Assembly (NCBI RefSeq): GCF_022682495.2
Contig: NC_071390.1
Coordinates: 166,867,220-166,931,219, forward strand
Length of the DNA: 64,000 nucleotides
Source of the DNA: Desmodus rotundus
Taxonomy: Eukaryota > Chordata > Mammalia > Chiroptera > Phyllostomidae
Reading direction: 5' to 3'
Shown: in pieces, positions 23,761-35,029 of the stretch
Position numbering within the stretch: position 1 is the stretch's first letter
Layout of the letters: each line of letters opens with the position of its first letter
The notes under the pieces: generated by a model
What the model was told of the DNA's origin: nothing
The model's database searches: none
The model's input: the letters and a program-made list of their open reading frames with translations, nothing else
Translations under genes and position numbers: made by a program

Positions 23761-24178
23761 ATAATTAAAAATCATTTCAGTTGAGTATGGTCCTATGACT
23801 AACTTCTAGCTGATGATTTATAAATAAACATCTCATGTTTAACTTCCTAGAAAAGGGTTTGCCCTCCTTTTTTTCTTTCCTCATTCCTGCTAGCTAGAAA
23901 ATTCTTCACACCTGACAGAGAAATACGCTTTGATTTGAGCCACTGAGTTGTGAGTATTTACTGTCACTCAGGCTAACAGTGCCAACTAAAACAAAATGAA
24001 ATAGACTGGAAAAAATAATCAAGCGTACCTTTACATTAGGTAAGAGAAAATACTTAGAAGCAAATAATTTTTAAATTGTGTTCAAAGTGTAATTTGGGAT
24101 CCCATAATTCTTCCCTTTTTTGTTTATTATCTATATTGCTTAAATGTATTAGTCCCTGCTGATATGACTCAGTTAATA
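23761..24178. other. Unassigned AT-rich intergenic DNA
   Basis: Nothing recognisable. Confidence 0.4.
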
Positions 24179-24193
24179 ATTATAATATGATCA

Positions 24194-24400
24194 TCCCAGG
24201 CTAGTGTGGCTTAGTTGGCTGGAGTGTTATCCTACAGACTGGAAGTTCACGGGTTTGATCCCTAGTCGGGGCGCAGAGGAGAAAGCAGCTGATCCATGTT
24301 CGTCTCTCACAATAATGTTTCTCTCTCTCTCTCCCTCCCTCCCTCTCTTTCTAACAGCAATGAAAATCTGTCCTTGGGTGAGGATAAAAATATAATAGTT
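24194..24400 (+). mobile_element. Ves bat SINE with target duplication
   Basis: Starts CCCAGGCTAGTGTGGCTTAG, with GTTCACGGGTTTGATCCCTA as the B-box area and a CTCTCTCTCCCTCCCT tail. It is flanked by ATTATAATATGATCA (24179-24193) and ATTATAATACGATCA (24401-24415), a 15-bp duplication with one mismatch. The head is diverged from the younger copies. Confidence 0.9.
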
Positions 24401-24499
24401 ATTATAATACGATCAGAGGTTTCATTTTGAATGCAGTGATGCACATATGCTGCATTATTTAAGAATATTCCATTTAAAAAATTAATAACTTCACCATTC

Positions 24500-24680
24500 A
24501 CAGATATCTCTTTTAACCTTCACATTAACCCTATGAAATAGTCAAGGCATCTGTTTTTCCTATTTGCCCTTTAAAGAAACTGAGGGTCAGATAGACTCAG
24601 GGGTTCACGGCTGGTAACTGCAGAGCTCAGTCTAGAAATCCGAATCCACCTCCTGGACCACACGGGCTGGCTCTGCTTAA
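24500..24680 (-). repeat. MIR SINE fragment
   Basis: Reverse MIR: AACCTTCACATTAACCCTAT, AAAGAAACTGAGGGTCAGAT, then GGCTGGTAACTGCAGAGCTC. Confidence 0.6.
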
Positions 24681-24937
24681 GCAAAACATTGCCAAAAGGC
24701 AGGAGCTGACAACAGCAAAGGAATTCCAAACACTGGCCCCAATAACGACAAGACAAAACGTGTGAAGATACAAGAATGGTTAGACTAGGCTGGTCTTAAA
24801 AACAAACCAGCAAGCAAGCAAAGGAGCCTACTGTAGCGTGCACACGAAAGTCAGCGGAGTCCTTCAGAAATATCGTTAGGGGCCGGTGCCAGCGGGAAGT
24901 AAGCTCGGGTGAGAAGCCCTGGGATGGTTCTGTCACA

Positions 24938-25003
24938 TGGGACAGGGTCAAAGTCTTGTCAATGTCTGTCTTATAAAGACATTGACAAGACTCTGACGTC
25001 CTA
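24938..25003. other. Hairpin: perfect 16-bp inverted repeat, 9-nt loop
   Basis: AGTCTTGTCAATGTCT (24952-24967) is followed after GTCTTATAA by its exact reverse complement AGACATTGACAAGACT (24977-24992). Beyond one mismatch, four more pairs form, then a 3-nt bulge on the left arm and at least four more pairs, giving about 24 pairs within 66 nt. The length and near-continuous stem resemble a pre-miRNA or a DNA transposon remnant. No known miRNA is recognised. Confidence 0.6.
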
Positions 25004-25429
25004 CTCTGCCCAGGACTGCAGACATGCAGTGCTGAAAACCAGAAACATCCCAGGCCACCAGGACGGTGGGGGAGGGGGCTGCAAAGAAGGCTGTTTCTGG
25101 GCAAAATGAATATTCCCCTTGGGAAGTGTGCTTTAGAATCCTGTCTGCAGGGTGCCATCCTGGCCAGTTTATGATCCAAGCAAGGAAAAGGCCTTGTTAT
25201 TTGAACGACACCTGGATTTTAGACAAAAGTGGCATTACCTCAGTGAAACCTGAGTGGCTTTCCCGTCTTTTCGAAAACGTATATCCCCTTTAAAGGAGAA
25301 GTTTTGGGGGGTTTGGTTTTGGTTTTTTGACCGATAAGGATATCTAAAACAATGCGCCAAGGACTAGGAAGGCCAGTCCCCAAAAAGATATTCCAAACCG
25401 TCAAACTGGCTCTTCTGAAGGGCTCATTC

Positions 25430-25990
25430 ATTTGAATGCCTGTCTCTGGAATTTTTGGTTATTAAAATCAAAATCTGTTTCATTATCTTCTAGCCACCCC
25501 TTGCAAATATTGAGTAGATATGAAAAGACCTTTGAGTTCCATTCAATTATTAAAGCAATAAGCAAAGATGGCAGGTCACCAGCAACTGAGTCACTTCATT
25601 GGTGTCCTATGAATGCTAATATGCTAATATGCATATGCATCCATTTATAATTGAGAAAAATCAGAGCTCCTGTTCGAGGGATCCTTTGAAAGGAAGAGCC
25701 GTGGCCAAACTCATTTATCATGACTTATTTCTCTGACCACAGGAAAACCAACGGTTTGTGTGTTTGCAGTAATCGATCTTCATTAAAGCCCCGTTTGAGG
25801 CATTTGCATTTCCATGGGGATGCTTTATTTTCATATATCTTACATTTAAAAGAAGGAATGCTTGGCTTGGAGCAACACTTTCATGTACTGAAACCTGTAA
25901 TTAATGCCAGAGATCTTAAGTCAGTGAATGACTGTCCTTCATAAAGGGACCTCCTACATTCAAATGCTAATTTAACTTCCATGACAGTAC
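25430..25990. promoter_or_regulatory. Candidate enhancer with POU/octamer site cluster
   Basis: Repeat-free, AT-rich unique DNA. Two adjacent ATGCTAAT octamer-type sites (25613-25620 and 25621-25628) run directly into ATGCATATGCAT (25629-25640), the MORE palindrome bound by POU-factor dimers. A canonical octamer ATTTGCAT is at 25802-25809 and a third ATGCTAAT at 25964-25971. Homeodomain-type cores (TAATTAATG) lie between. The dense, varied sites and absence of repeats resemble a developmental enhancer. Conservation and activity are not shown by one sequence. Confidence 0.5.
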
Positions 25991-26119
25991 ATAGGCCCCT
26001 GTTTGGTGTTTGGTTGTAAACTATATGTGAAGGAATAGCAAGCCAGAGAAGGAAATGGAGGGAAACTACTATGATGAGCCTCGAAATAGACAGACCCTCG
26101 TACTTCACCTAATTTTAAG

Positions 26120-26360
26120 AACTGTGATTTATTGAGTGCTTACTGTGGGCCAGGCACAATTTTAAGAGTTTCATGCTTATGGCTTTATTTACTCTCTCTA
26201 ACAACCCAAAGAAGATTGTTTTTTATCCTCATTTTTACAGCGGAGAAAACTGAGGCACAGAGAGATCAAGCAACATGGCCAAGGTCAATGAATTTGAAGA
26301 CAGGAGGCCTAACTGCCGAGCCCATGAGCTCAAACACTGGATTTAGACTCTGGCTCTTGA
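26120..26360 (-). repeat. MIR SINE
   Basis: Reverse MIR: TTTATTGAGTGCTTACTGTG, GGCCAGGCACAATTTTAAGA, CTGAGGCACAGAGAGATCAA and GCAACATGGCCAAGGTCAAT. Confidence 0.82.
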
Positions 26361-26399
26361 GGTGGGGGGGTCTGCCCTTCTCTTTTCCAGGGATTCTAG

Positions 26400-27170
26400 C
26401 TGCTCCCTCAACTCTAGCTAGCACCCCCCCCCCCACCACAAACACACACTCATTACTCCCCAAACTTTTCCCTTTGTCCATCTTGACTGGCATCCCAAGA
26501 CACCTTCGATTCAACACAGCCCAAAGTGAACACATCACCCTTGCCTCCAGACCTGCGGCTCCTCTTGGCCCCATGCATCTAGCTTTATAGCTTGTAATTC
26601 CCTTCCTCCACCTCGGAACCCAGAGTGGTTGTGCTGTCTTCTCCCCATTCCCAGTGGTGTTATGTGCACTCACTTTCCCGCTATTGCATCGTTATTCCTG
26701 CCCACCCTTCCTGCCTCCTCAGCAGTCTTTGTCCATGGTCACGGCAATGGCTGGCCAGCAGACTACCCCAGCTCCTCTGGGTCTCCACTCCAAGTCAGCC
26801 TACCCCCCTTTACCTGGTTAATCTTTCCAAACGGAAACTCAGATGGGTGAGGGCAACCAAAACAGCCTTGAGATTTATGAACCGCTCCAGTGCACGGGAC
26901 CTCCCACCTTTCCCAGAAGCACCTTGTGCAAGATCTGTCATTCTCGTTCTGCAAAGAAAGCTGGGGTCATGCCAAAGGCCATGCTGCTGATGAGGTCCCG
27001 AGCTCCTCCCACTGCAGTACACGCTGCTTCCTGCTCCAGAAAAGCCCACGTTTCCCCATTGTGCACAGAATTAAGGGGAAGCTCCCTCTGGCTTTCGAGG
27101 TCCTTCTGCAGTGTGGTCCCAACCAGCCTTTCTAATGTCATCTCCCTCTTAGCTCCTGCTTAATGACCTT
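26400..27170 (+). repeat. L2-like LINE fragment
   Basis: A C/T-rich coding-like texture with CTTTTCCCTTTGTCCATCTT and AACACATCACCCTTGCCTCC recalls the last part of L2. The several overlapping open frames here are a by-product of composition. Confidence 0.4.
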
Positions 27171-27899
27171 CATACATTTTAAATTAAAAAAAAAAAAGTG
27201 GAGAGGGAGGAGGGACGTCAAAAAGACATTAAGCAGGAAGGCTGTTATTTTACCCCAACACAAGGATATTCAAGCCAAAACTCAGTCATATTTTTCCACC
27301 TCGTGAAGAAATATTTCATAAAGGCTATTCTTTCTTGCTCTATAAGCACGTTAAAAAGAAATAGATGCTTCTGCTGTTTATCAAGTTCCCCTTGTTTTTT
27401 TCTAGAATGATTCCTTAATCAGTCCATTAAGTAAGACATCCACCACATTCTTTTTGTGAGAAAATGCACAAAGCTCTCCTCCAGGAGCCCACCATGGAAG
27501 ACTTCCTGCAGGGGTTTGAAGTCACCCAGAGCTGGTACGTCCTCTTCAAGGTCGAGAGTGGGGCTCAGCAAGTATTAGGTGGGCAAAGCTGTGAGCTCCA
27601 GGGTGTAGGTTCCCAGCCGGATAATTATTCAATTATTTAAATTGAATAATTTAAAAATTATTCATTAATTTTTTAAATGGGTATAAATTCCTCTAAATCC
27701 TTTTATTCCTCAAAGATAAATTTCAAATGTTTGTGAGGTGAGGGAATAATTGCATTCCATGCTCAGCCAAAGCTAGCGGAATGCTGCTCCAGGGTCCGGC
27801 GGCTCTGCCTTCAGGCAGCAGACGCTTTACTTCCTCACCCCACAGACCGTCTGCCCAATAATCCCGTTGGAGCTTTGCTGAGCATCAGCCAACTTCTTC
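27171..27899. other. Unassigned intergenic DNA with AT-rich palindrome
   Basis: No gene is visible. It contains a 12-bp inverted repeat AATTATTCAATT / AATTGAATAATT at 27623-27651 with a 5-nt spacer, followed by a third related copy near 27656. Confidence 0.5.
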
Positions 27900-28080
27900 T
27901 AGGCATGGTTTCTGTTATTGATACTAATAATAGCCACTGATCTCATACCATTTAATTCCATAACAAAACAAAGAGGGCTGTTACAATCTCATTTTACAGT
28001 TGAAAAAGTGGAAATATCAAAGGTGAGAGGCATCTGCTTAGTGCTGGCGCTGAGGTGGTCTGACTCTGGACCCTTAAGTC
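27900..28080 (-). repeat. MIR SINE fragment
   Basis: Reverse MIR traces: CATACCATTTAATTCCATAA, AATCTCATTTTACAGTTGAA. Confidence 0.45.
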
Positions 28081-28370
28081 TCTGAGTATTCTCCTTGAAG
28101 GGATGCTTTTGTCCCTCCCCCTCCCCACCCCCTCACCCCAGAGAGCCCCAGAGATTTTAAGAGGAAGCACCTCCTGTTCACATGAGTTAATATCTTATTG
28201 TCCATCTCCAGGACCCAAGACAGGACACAGCTTGTTAACAGATATTCCAGGGTTCCTCGTGATTTTGTCTAAAATATCTTAAATTCTTCTTGATTCAGAA
28301 TCCATACTGGAGTCGTCTATCATGGCTCTTTACCAACGCTGAAAATGTTCGAGTTGGTTTAAAATACCTG

Positions 28371-28762
28371 CTAAGGGCTGACTGTGTTCCCCTAAAATTC
28401 ATACGCTGAAGTGCTAACCACAGTGTGTCTGTACTTGGAGGGAAGAAGTAACTAAAGTCAAATGAAGTCATCAGGAGCCTTATGACCTCATAAGAGACAG
28501 CTCATGTTCTCTCTCTCTCTCCTCTCTCTCTCTTTCTCCTCCCCCTCCTCTCTTCCCCCTCCCTCTCACTGTCCTCCCCTCATTCCACAGGACACAGTGA
28601 GAAGGCAGCCATCTGCAAGAAGGATAGAGTCCTTGCCAGGAACTGGATTAACATGTGCCTTGATCTTGGACTTCCCAGTCTCCAGAACTGTAAGAAATAA
28701 ACTTCTGCTGTTTAACCACCCAGTCTGTGGTGTTCTGTGGCAGCCTGGCCAGACTAAGACAA
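28371..28762 (+). repeat. MaLR LTR (MLT1/MST type), solitary
   Basis: A plus-oriented LTR running from GGGCTGACTGTGTTCCCCTA through GACACAGTGAGAAGGCAGCC, CCTTGATCTTGGACTTCCCA and CTCCAGAACTGTAAGAAATA to GGCCAGACTAAGACA. The AAATAAA polyadenylation signal is included. A (CT)n stretch fills 28508-28570. No internal retroviral genes are next to it. Confidence 0.82.
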
Positions 28763-29238
28763 TAACCAAACCCTTTTCCTCAGTTAATCTTCTTAAAATG
28801 CCAGGTCCCCAGTCCTGAGATGTGAGCTCATCACTCTTACAGCAAAGACCTCTTAGAAATGGTGCAGAGAAACTGCCGCTTACACAACACCAACTGGGCA
28901 TCAACCTAGTTCATCGGTCCCCTTGTTAATAGAATGGGAGCCCATTCAACAGTCTCTTTATGCTCAGTGGGTGTTTAATATAAATGTTTTCACTCGCTCC
29001 CAGCTCTCTTCTCCCTCTGAGGTGGGTAAATGGCGTTGAGAGCCATGTTGGCTCCGTTAAACGGTCCCACTTGCTCAGAGCATGGATTTCCATTGTGTTC
29101 CAGCTTCAATGCTTGCTTACCCTAGGAACACTAAGTTATAAAAGAATTATTAGTTTTTGCTTCTTTGCAATGTTTTGTGAAAGTCTTTTTACAACAGCTG
29201 TATTTTTATTCTTTAAAAAATATTGACTTTTGAATAGT
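28763..29238. other. Unassigned intergenic DNA between two LTRs
   Basis: Nothing recognisable; in particular no gag/pol-like frame linking the two LTRs. Confidence 0.45.
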
Positions 29239-29674
29239 ATAGTGGACCGAATAGTGTCCCCCCCAAAAAAAATTACGTCCACCCAGAACCTCAAAATATG
29301 ACGTTTTAAAGAAATAGTGTTTGAAGCCGTAATTTGCTAAGGATGTCAAGATGAACTCATTCTTGATTTATGGTGAGCCCTAAATCCAATGACTGATGTC
29401 CTTGTATGAGGTCCTTGCACACAGTGAGGACAAAGAAGCAGAGAGAAGAGGATGTGAAGGAGGGTTAAAGACTGGAGGGGCGCATCTGCAAGCCAGAGAA
29501 TGCTAAGAGTCGCCGGAAGTTGGAAGAGGCAAGGAAGGATTCTTTCCTAGGGCCTTCAGAAGGAGCATGGCCTGCCAGCACCCAGCCTCCAGAACTGGAA
29601 GAGAATACATTCCAGTTGTTTCAAAGCACCAACTTTGTGATAGTGTATTACAGCAGCCCTAGGAAACTAATACA
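29239..29674 (+). repeat. MaLR-type LTR, second copy
   Basis: Runs from TAGTGGACCGAATAGTGTCC through CATTCTTGATTTATGGTGAG-like diverged parts, CCAATGACTGATGTCCTTGT and CCAGCCTCCAGAACTGGAAG to CAGCCCTAGGAAACTAATAC. It belongs to the same LTR type as the minus copy at 7367 and differs from the copy at 28371. Confidence 0.68.
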
Positions 29675-29879
29675 AGTAGTTCATATATGTACATGGCCCA
29701 ATTATGGCAGAAAGTGAGAAGGCTCCCTCCATGCCTCCTATCCCCAGGTACCTGATACCCAACTCCCTGCTCCTTCTCTCCCTCTCTCTCTCTGTATGAA
29801 TGTGTGTATTTTTAACATATATATAAAATAAAAGGTGTGAATGTGTATGTGTCCATCTCCTTACCCAAAACTTACCCTT

Positions 29880-30560
29880 TTCGAAAAATATTGTATACCT
29901 TGTTTTCACTTAGCAACATATTTAAAAATTTTTTATGTCATTACACTGTGTCCTCTGTTATATTTTTAGGCAGTCAACATTCAGTCGTATGAATGAACCA
30001 TTATCTATTGAACCTGGCTCTGACAATTTTGTGTTTCCCATCTCTGGAAGTTTAAGCACTGCCGACAGTGAATGGCCCTGTTTGGATGCCCACAGGTATC
30101 CACAGCACACACTCCCAGAAGCGGAAGCAGTGACTCAAGTGGTGTAAGCATTGGACTTCCATATGTCCCCCTCAGGGCTGAACCAGTTTACCTTCCCAAT
30201 GGGGACACACAAGAGTGTCTGTCTCCCTGCAGCCTCAGCAGCAGAGTGTGTCACCAAATTTGTGAGTTCCTGCCACTCTGAGATGCAAATGACAGCTTAA
30301 TGTCATGTTCACTAATTTTTCTTATTATATGTAAGGTTGAGCATCTTTCCATCCACTTAAGAACAACCTATACTTCCTTTGCTCTAAACTACCTGTTCTT
30401 TTATTTATTTTGTTAATTTTTTGCCCATTTTTTCTGATAAATTTTGTTCTTTCTCTTACAAATGTCTAAGGGGGGTATATATCCATTAGGAGATTAGCCC
30501 TTCATCTATCAAAAATTTCACCCAGTTCATTATTTGTCTTTTTAACAATATTAATAACTA
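29880..30560 (-). repeat. Old L1 3' region, antisense
   Basis: Plus-strand traces such as TTGAGCATCTTTCCATCCAC, TTTTGCCCATTTTTTCTGAT and GGAGATTAGCCCTTCATCTA match the antisense of old L1 3' regions. Confidence 0.5.
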
Positions 30561-31489
30561 CAAAATTAGAAATAAACTATTCTATATTTTTTCTATATTT
30601 TTATGGTTTTATTTTCAATAAAATCTTTGATCTCTGTGGAATTTATCCCAGTCTATGGTTTTCTGGTTGGTGCTCTTTGCCTGTCAGTAAATTTTGCTCC
30701 TCTTTTTCAGATTTTTAAAATATGATCTTTGTACAAACGCTGTGCCTGTTCCTTTTTTCCTTCTGATACTCATTATTTAATGGGCATTTTCCTGGGCCAT
30801 TCACTGGAGAGGGGCAGGAGGGGTCAGGGTTGCTCCCCCTGCTTCAGAAGGTCTCTGCCACCACAGAGACAGACAGCTTCCTGCAAAAAATGGCTGCACA
30901 GTGTATTTCTACAACACTGCTTCACCAGCTTCTGTGCGTATTAACTGGGTCTCAGGGAGCTTCTGCTCCAGCCTACATAGCCCAGTTCACTGGCGAGCGG
31001 CTGCAGACATGGGCTGTAGCTTTTTCACTTCCAGGTGAGCCCCTCGCCTTCAAGAAGCACACTTGTGCCCGCACTTCCTGAGAGGTGCCACCCCGGGCCA
31101 CCTCACTGTGCTGGGTTTCTCCTGCCCTTCCTCCCATGCAGCTTCTCACCACATACATTTTGGGCAGCCCTGACAGGTATTTTAGAGTTTGCGGATTATT
31201 CTTACCTCTTAGTTTTCCTGAAAAAGGTAGATTGTGGGAAGAACCAGAGATGAAGACAGGGGTTTTTATGGGCCTTGTTGCTTTTGTGTAATTTCCAGAA
31301 GTAAGGAAAAGGACCTGGCTTACATAGCCAGTGGTCATACTAGCAGTCTTCTTAATTGTTTTTCCTTTTCAGTCACCAAAGAGGCCTTTTTCCGTTGCAG
31401 CCCCATAGTCTGGGCTGGTGTTACACGGTTGGAGCCCCAGATATGAGTTCATTGGACCAGACAAGGAGAGAGAAGGGTGGAGTGAAAAC
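30561..31489. other. Unassigned intergenic DNA
   Basis: No exon or repeat recognised. The overlapping open frames at 30729-31338 share no protein-like features. Confidence 0.4.
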
Positions 31490-31690
31490 ATTTTGCATTC
31501 CAGCTCAAGTGCTTGGGTTCAAATCCCTCCTCTTCCCCTTCCTGTGTGGCTTTGAAGCAAGTCAATCCACCCTTTGGAGCCTCGGGTTTTTCTTATGTCA
31601 AATGGGAATGAAAATGTGCATCTCATAAAGTTACATATGGGGGGAAAGCAGATGATAAGGATAATATAGTAGTTATTCAACAAACGCAAG
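31490..31690 (+). repeat. MIR SINE
   Basis: Forward MIR: GCTTGGGTTCAAATCCCTCC, GAAGCAAGTCAATCCACCCT, TATGTCAAATGGGAATGAAA. Confidence 0.65.
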
Positions 31691-32009
31691 TGTGTTGGGA
31701 CTCAACAGTGTTACATAATCGGTAGCCACTGAGGACGTGGCCTCTCCAGGGCCCTTCATAAAGTAAACAAGGCGAGGACAGACTGTCATAACAACAGTAA
31801 TGTGCATCAGACACTGCCTGGAGTATTTTATGCTCCGCCTATCACAATAGCACACTTGTTCATCCAAAGCCAAAATCAACAACAAAAGGAACCTGGGATG
31901 ACATCGGTCCTGAGATGATCAAACACTGAAAAACCACAGAGCAAACCAGGCTTCTCACATGCTCACAACCCCAGCGTTGCCCTGGGGTCTGCCTTGACCT
32001 CTGGTGAAA

Positions 32010-32265
32010 CTGCCTGAGGACAAAGCCTCAGGACCCTCCCTGCCAGTGGAAGTGTCACTGCTGCTGTGGATGGGACACCTGGCTGAAGAATGAGGAAGAA
32101 GGGCCAACAATGAAAACAGGGGCCGGCTCATAGCCATGGCCCTCAGAAGGAACAAACCTTGGCCTCGGACTTCGAGCCTCCAGGACTGTCAGACACTACA
32201 CTTCTGTTGTCTAAGGCCCCCAGTCCATGCCACTTTGTTACAGCAGCCCAAGCAAACTAATACAG
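32010..32265 (+). repeat. MaLR-type LTR, 3' part
   Basis: GGCCCTCAGAAGGAACAAAC, CTCGGACTTCGAGCCTCCAG, CTACACTTCTGTTGTCTAAG and CAGCAGCCCAAGCAAACTAA give the 3' third of the same LTR type as 29239. Confidence 0.65.
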
Positions 32266-32669
32266 CCATCTCTTTGGAGGACAGTCAAAAAGCAGGCGAC
32301 CTCCAAGCAGAGTCACAGTCACAGAAGAGCAAGTGGCTCGGACAACAGAGATAAAGCATCTGAGACCAGGGTTTCTATTTACACAACCCCAGTGACCTGT
32401 GACAGCCAGCCCCACACACCCCAATCACCAACAGAGGTACACCATTCCCACCCAACCCTACCCAGAACTGTCCGTCTCTGTGACCACTTGGGATGTTTGC
32501 CCGAGCTGACTTCCCACCTCTCACCTGCTCCACTGCCACCTGGTCACCGCCATTATGAGCCCCCATGGGGACCACAGCAACACTGCCTGGCTGGCTCCCC
32601 CACTTCCACACTCACCACCCCTCCCTGCACCCCACCTCGTCTCCACACCACGGTCGGAATGAGCCTTTG

Positions 32670-33330
32670 GCAACCTAAAATCCTCTGGTGGCTTCCATCC
32701 TGCTTGGAACAAATCTCAAATCCCTTTTGTGGCCTAAACATTGCTTGCCCTTTCTCCCAGCTGTCCGGGCACACGGCCTCCTTTGGTACTCCTTGACCAC
32801 ACCAAGCACACTCCCATCTCATGGCTTTTGCACTTGCTGCTTTCTCTGCCCAGGAAGGAGCTTCTTCCTGATGTCCACATGGCTCCACCATCTCACCCCA
32901 TTGTTTTCCCTCTTGGTTGGATACAAGGACCTCATATTTTGGGTTCCTGGAGATACCCACATCCTCAGAGGCTATCAGTTCCACTAACACCACCAAGCCC
33001 CAGGGCACTAGTGCGTGCCGAATACCTGCTGTTATATACATCACCTGACTTACCCCGCTTACGTACCCCTATGAGCTGGGCATCCACAGGCCTCCCTCCC
33101 CCCAGATTCACATCACCGCTCAAATGTCACCCCCGTGGGAAGCCTTCCCTGACCTCCCTCACAACACACTCTGTGCTTTTCATTTCCGTCCTCCTCACTG
33201 TGAAGTTTTGCTTCATAGTGCTCATCGCCGTCTGCAGAGTTACTGGTTTACCTGCCGCCTGTCTTCTCTAGCAAACGAGCTCCTTGAGGGCAGGGGTCCA
33301 AATGCCCGGGTGTCTGGCACACTGAGTGGG
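32670..33330 (+). repeat. L2 LINE 3' region
   Basis: Words in L2 order: CATGGCTTTTGCACTTGCTG, CTGCCCAGGAAGGAGCTTCT, CACCGCTCAAATGTCACCCC, GGGAAGCCTTCCCTGACCTC, GAGCTCCTTGAGGGCAGGGG and GTCTGGCACACTGAGTGG. The frames up to 189 codons over it are not genes. A short MIR-like piece may lie at 33010-33100. Confidence 0.72.
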
Positions 33331-33464
33331 GTTGCCCAGGGCACATGGACTTCTACTTGCCGACGTTATGATTATGGAATGTCAAAATGCCCCATGTGTG
33401 AACACTAACTAACCTGAAGCTGTATATGCTGCAATACGGCTCATTACAGAAATCAAGACATAAA

Positions 33465-33709
33465 TTTTTTAATGTCTAAATAATCTTCTTGAAATTTTTA
33501 AAAGATTTCATTTATTTTTAGAGAGAGGAAAAGAGAGGGAGAGAAACATCAGTGTGAGAACAAAACTCACACTGCTCAGCTGCCTCCCATATTCACCCCG
33601 ACAGGGGACGGAACCTGCAACCCAGGCCTGTGCCCTGACTGGGAACTGAACTGGTGACCTTTCACTTTGCGCAACGACACCCAACCAACTGAGCCACACT
33701 GGTCAGGGC
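33465..33709 (-). mobile_element. Ves bat SINE with target duplication
   Basis: Minus-strand copy with 5' end GCCCTGACCAGTGTGGCTCA at 33709, GTTCAGTTCCCAGTCAGGGC inside and the CTCTCTAAAAATAAATGAAA tail near 33520. A perfect 10-bp AAGACATAAA repeat flanks the unit (33455-33464 and 33710-33719), so about 25 bp beyond the consensus tail belong to the insertion. Confidence 0.88.
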
Positions 33710-33994
33710 AAGACATAAAATGTAATGGGTTGTTGAACGATTAATTAATCAATTGTCTTATGTTAGGTCAGTATTTACAAGGAAAGACACCCCAAGTAAA
33801 TACATGTAGGATGAGTGCATGAATTTGTGACAGAGATGCTGAGGGTGAGCTCGACGGCCAGCTGGGTGCCCACCAGCTCCCTGGGCCTGCCCCACAGAGA
33901 ATCACCTTGCTGCCGCCAGGTTTTACAGCCCAGGTGTGGAGACACCCCCAGCCAGCACAGCCCCCAAGACCCCCAACCTCTGAACACCAGCGGC

Positions 33995-34205
33995 CATTTA
34001 GTGAGTGGCTTCCATGTGCTGCAATGTGCTAGGGGCTGGACATGCGTGTGAACATTTAGCCTGTCCCACAACCCAGGAAGTATTGTTGCCCTTATTTCTT
34101 TAGCTGAAAAAGCTGAGGCCCAGAGAAGTGGAGTCAAGCACCCAAGTTCACAAAGCTCTTAAGAACCTCAAATCCCAGTACCTGACACCAAACCCTGGTT
34201 CTGCA
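33995..34205 (-). repeat. MIR SINE
   Basis: Reverse MIR: AGTGAGTGGCTTCCATGTGC, TGCAATGTGCTAGGGGCTGG, AAGCTGAGGCCCAGAGAAGT, then AAGTTCACAAAGCTCTTAAG. Confidence 0.72.
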
Positions 34206-35029
34206 TCTGGGCGCTTTCTACGCTCAAGACACGACAATGGACAAGACCAAGAGGGCCCAGCTCTCGGAAGCATGGTGCTCCAGAGGCATAAAGGACAATC
34301 AGCAAGCAAACAGATAAATGAATAGTTTCTGACTATGAGAAATGTAGCCCAGTGCATGACTGAGGGGTCAGCCAGTGTTTGAGATATGAGGGAGCAGCTG
34401 AGAGATATGGGGGAGCTGTCAAGAGAACAGACTCTGGAAAGAAAAAGGCCAAGGCCTGAAACTCCTTCGTCACCTGAGTGGCCCTGAGTGGGCATAGCAC
34501 CTCTGCAAGACCAGGACCAAGGCTCCTTGCCTGCTGCACTTCCTGCAGGGGTGGTATAGTAACTACATGAGACGAGATCAGGCAGGGGAGCAGAGAGGAA
34601 ATAGGTAAGCCGGTCCCCAGTCAAGGTGGGGGCTGAGCTGGCAGAAGGTACTTGTGACCTACACTCACGTCATCTCCTGGGCCTGACATGGGTCCATGGC
34701 AACAAGTCTGTGATACCCCACCTACCCCGCCCCACCCCAGGCTTCACGAAACACCGGGGCCTGGCTTTGCAAGAATTTTTCCTTCAACATTCAGATGTCA
34801 ACTAACATTAATGTTCAGCTGGAGAAGTTTGGCCACGCCCTGACAGAGGGTCTCCCTGGGTCAGCCAAGCTCACAGCGCCTCCAGCAACATCAAGTGCAG
34901 TGCCCCTCAATGAGCACAGAAGACCTCGGTTGGGGGTCCACTCTTCAAAGCAAATCAAGTTTGTATTTGATCATTCGTCCGTCCAACAGGTGTTTACCTC
35001 AAAGGTAAGTATACAGGGTGTTGCTGGAC
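34206..35029. other. Unassigned intergenic DNA
   Basis: An old repeat trace (ACAATGGACAAGACCAAGAG) runs to about 34330; the rest is unique and without a recognisable gene. Confidence 0.4.

Noticed and set aside
28371..29674. The two same-strand LTRs taken as the ends of one provirus
   Set aside because: The LTRs belong to different types, are only about 480 bp apart and have no gag or pol remains between them.
32227..32796. 189-codon plus-strand frame, the longest in the window
   Set aside because: It begins in an LTR end and runs into L2 sequence. Overlapping frames on the other strand are similarly long, and no domain, splice site or promoter supports it.
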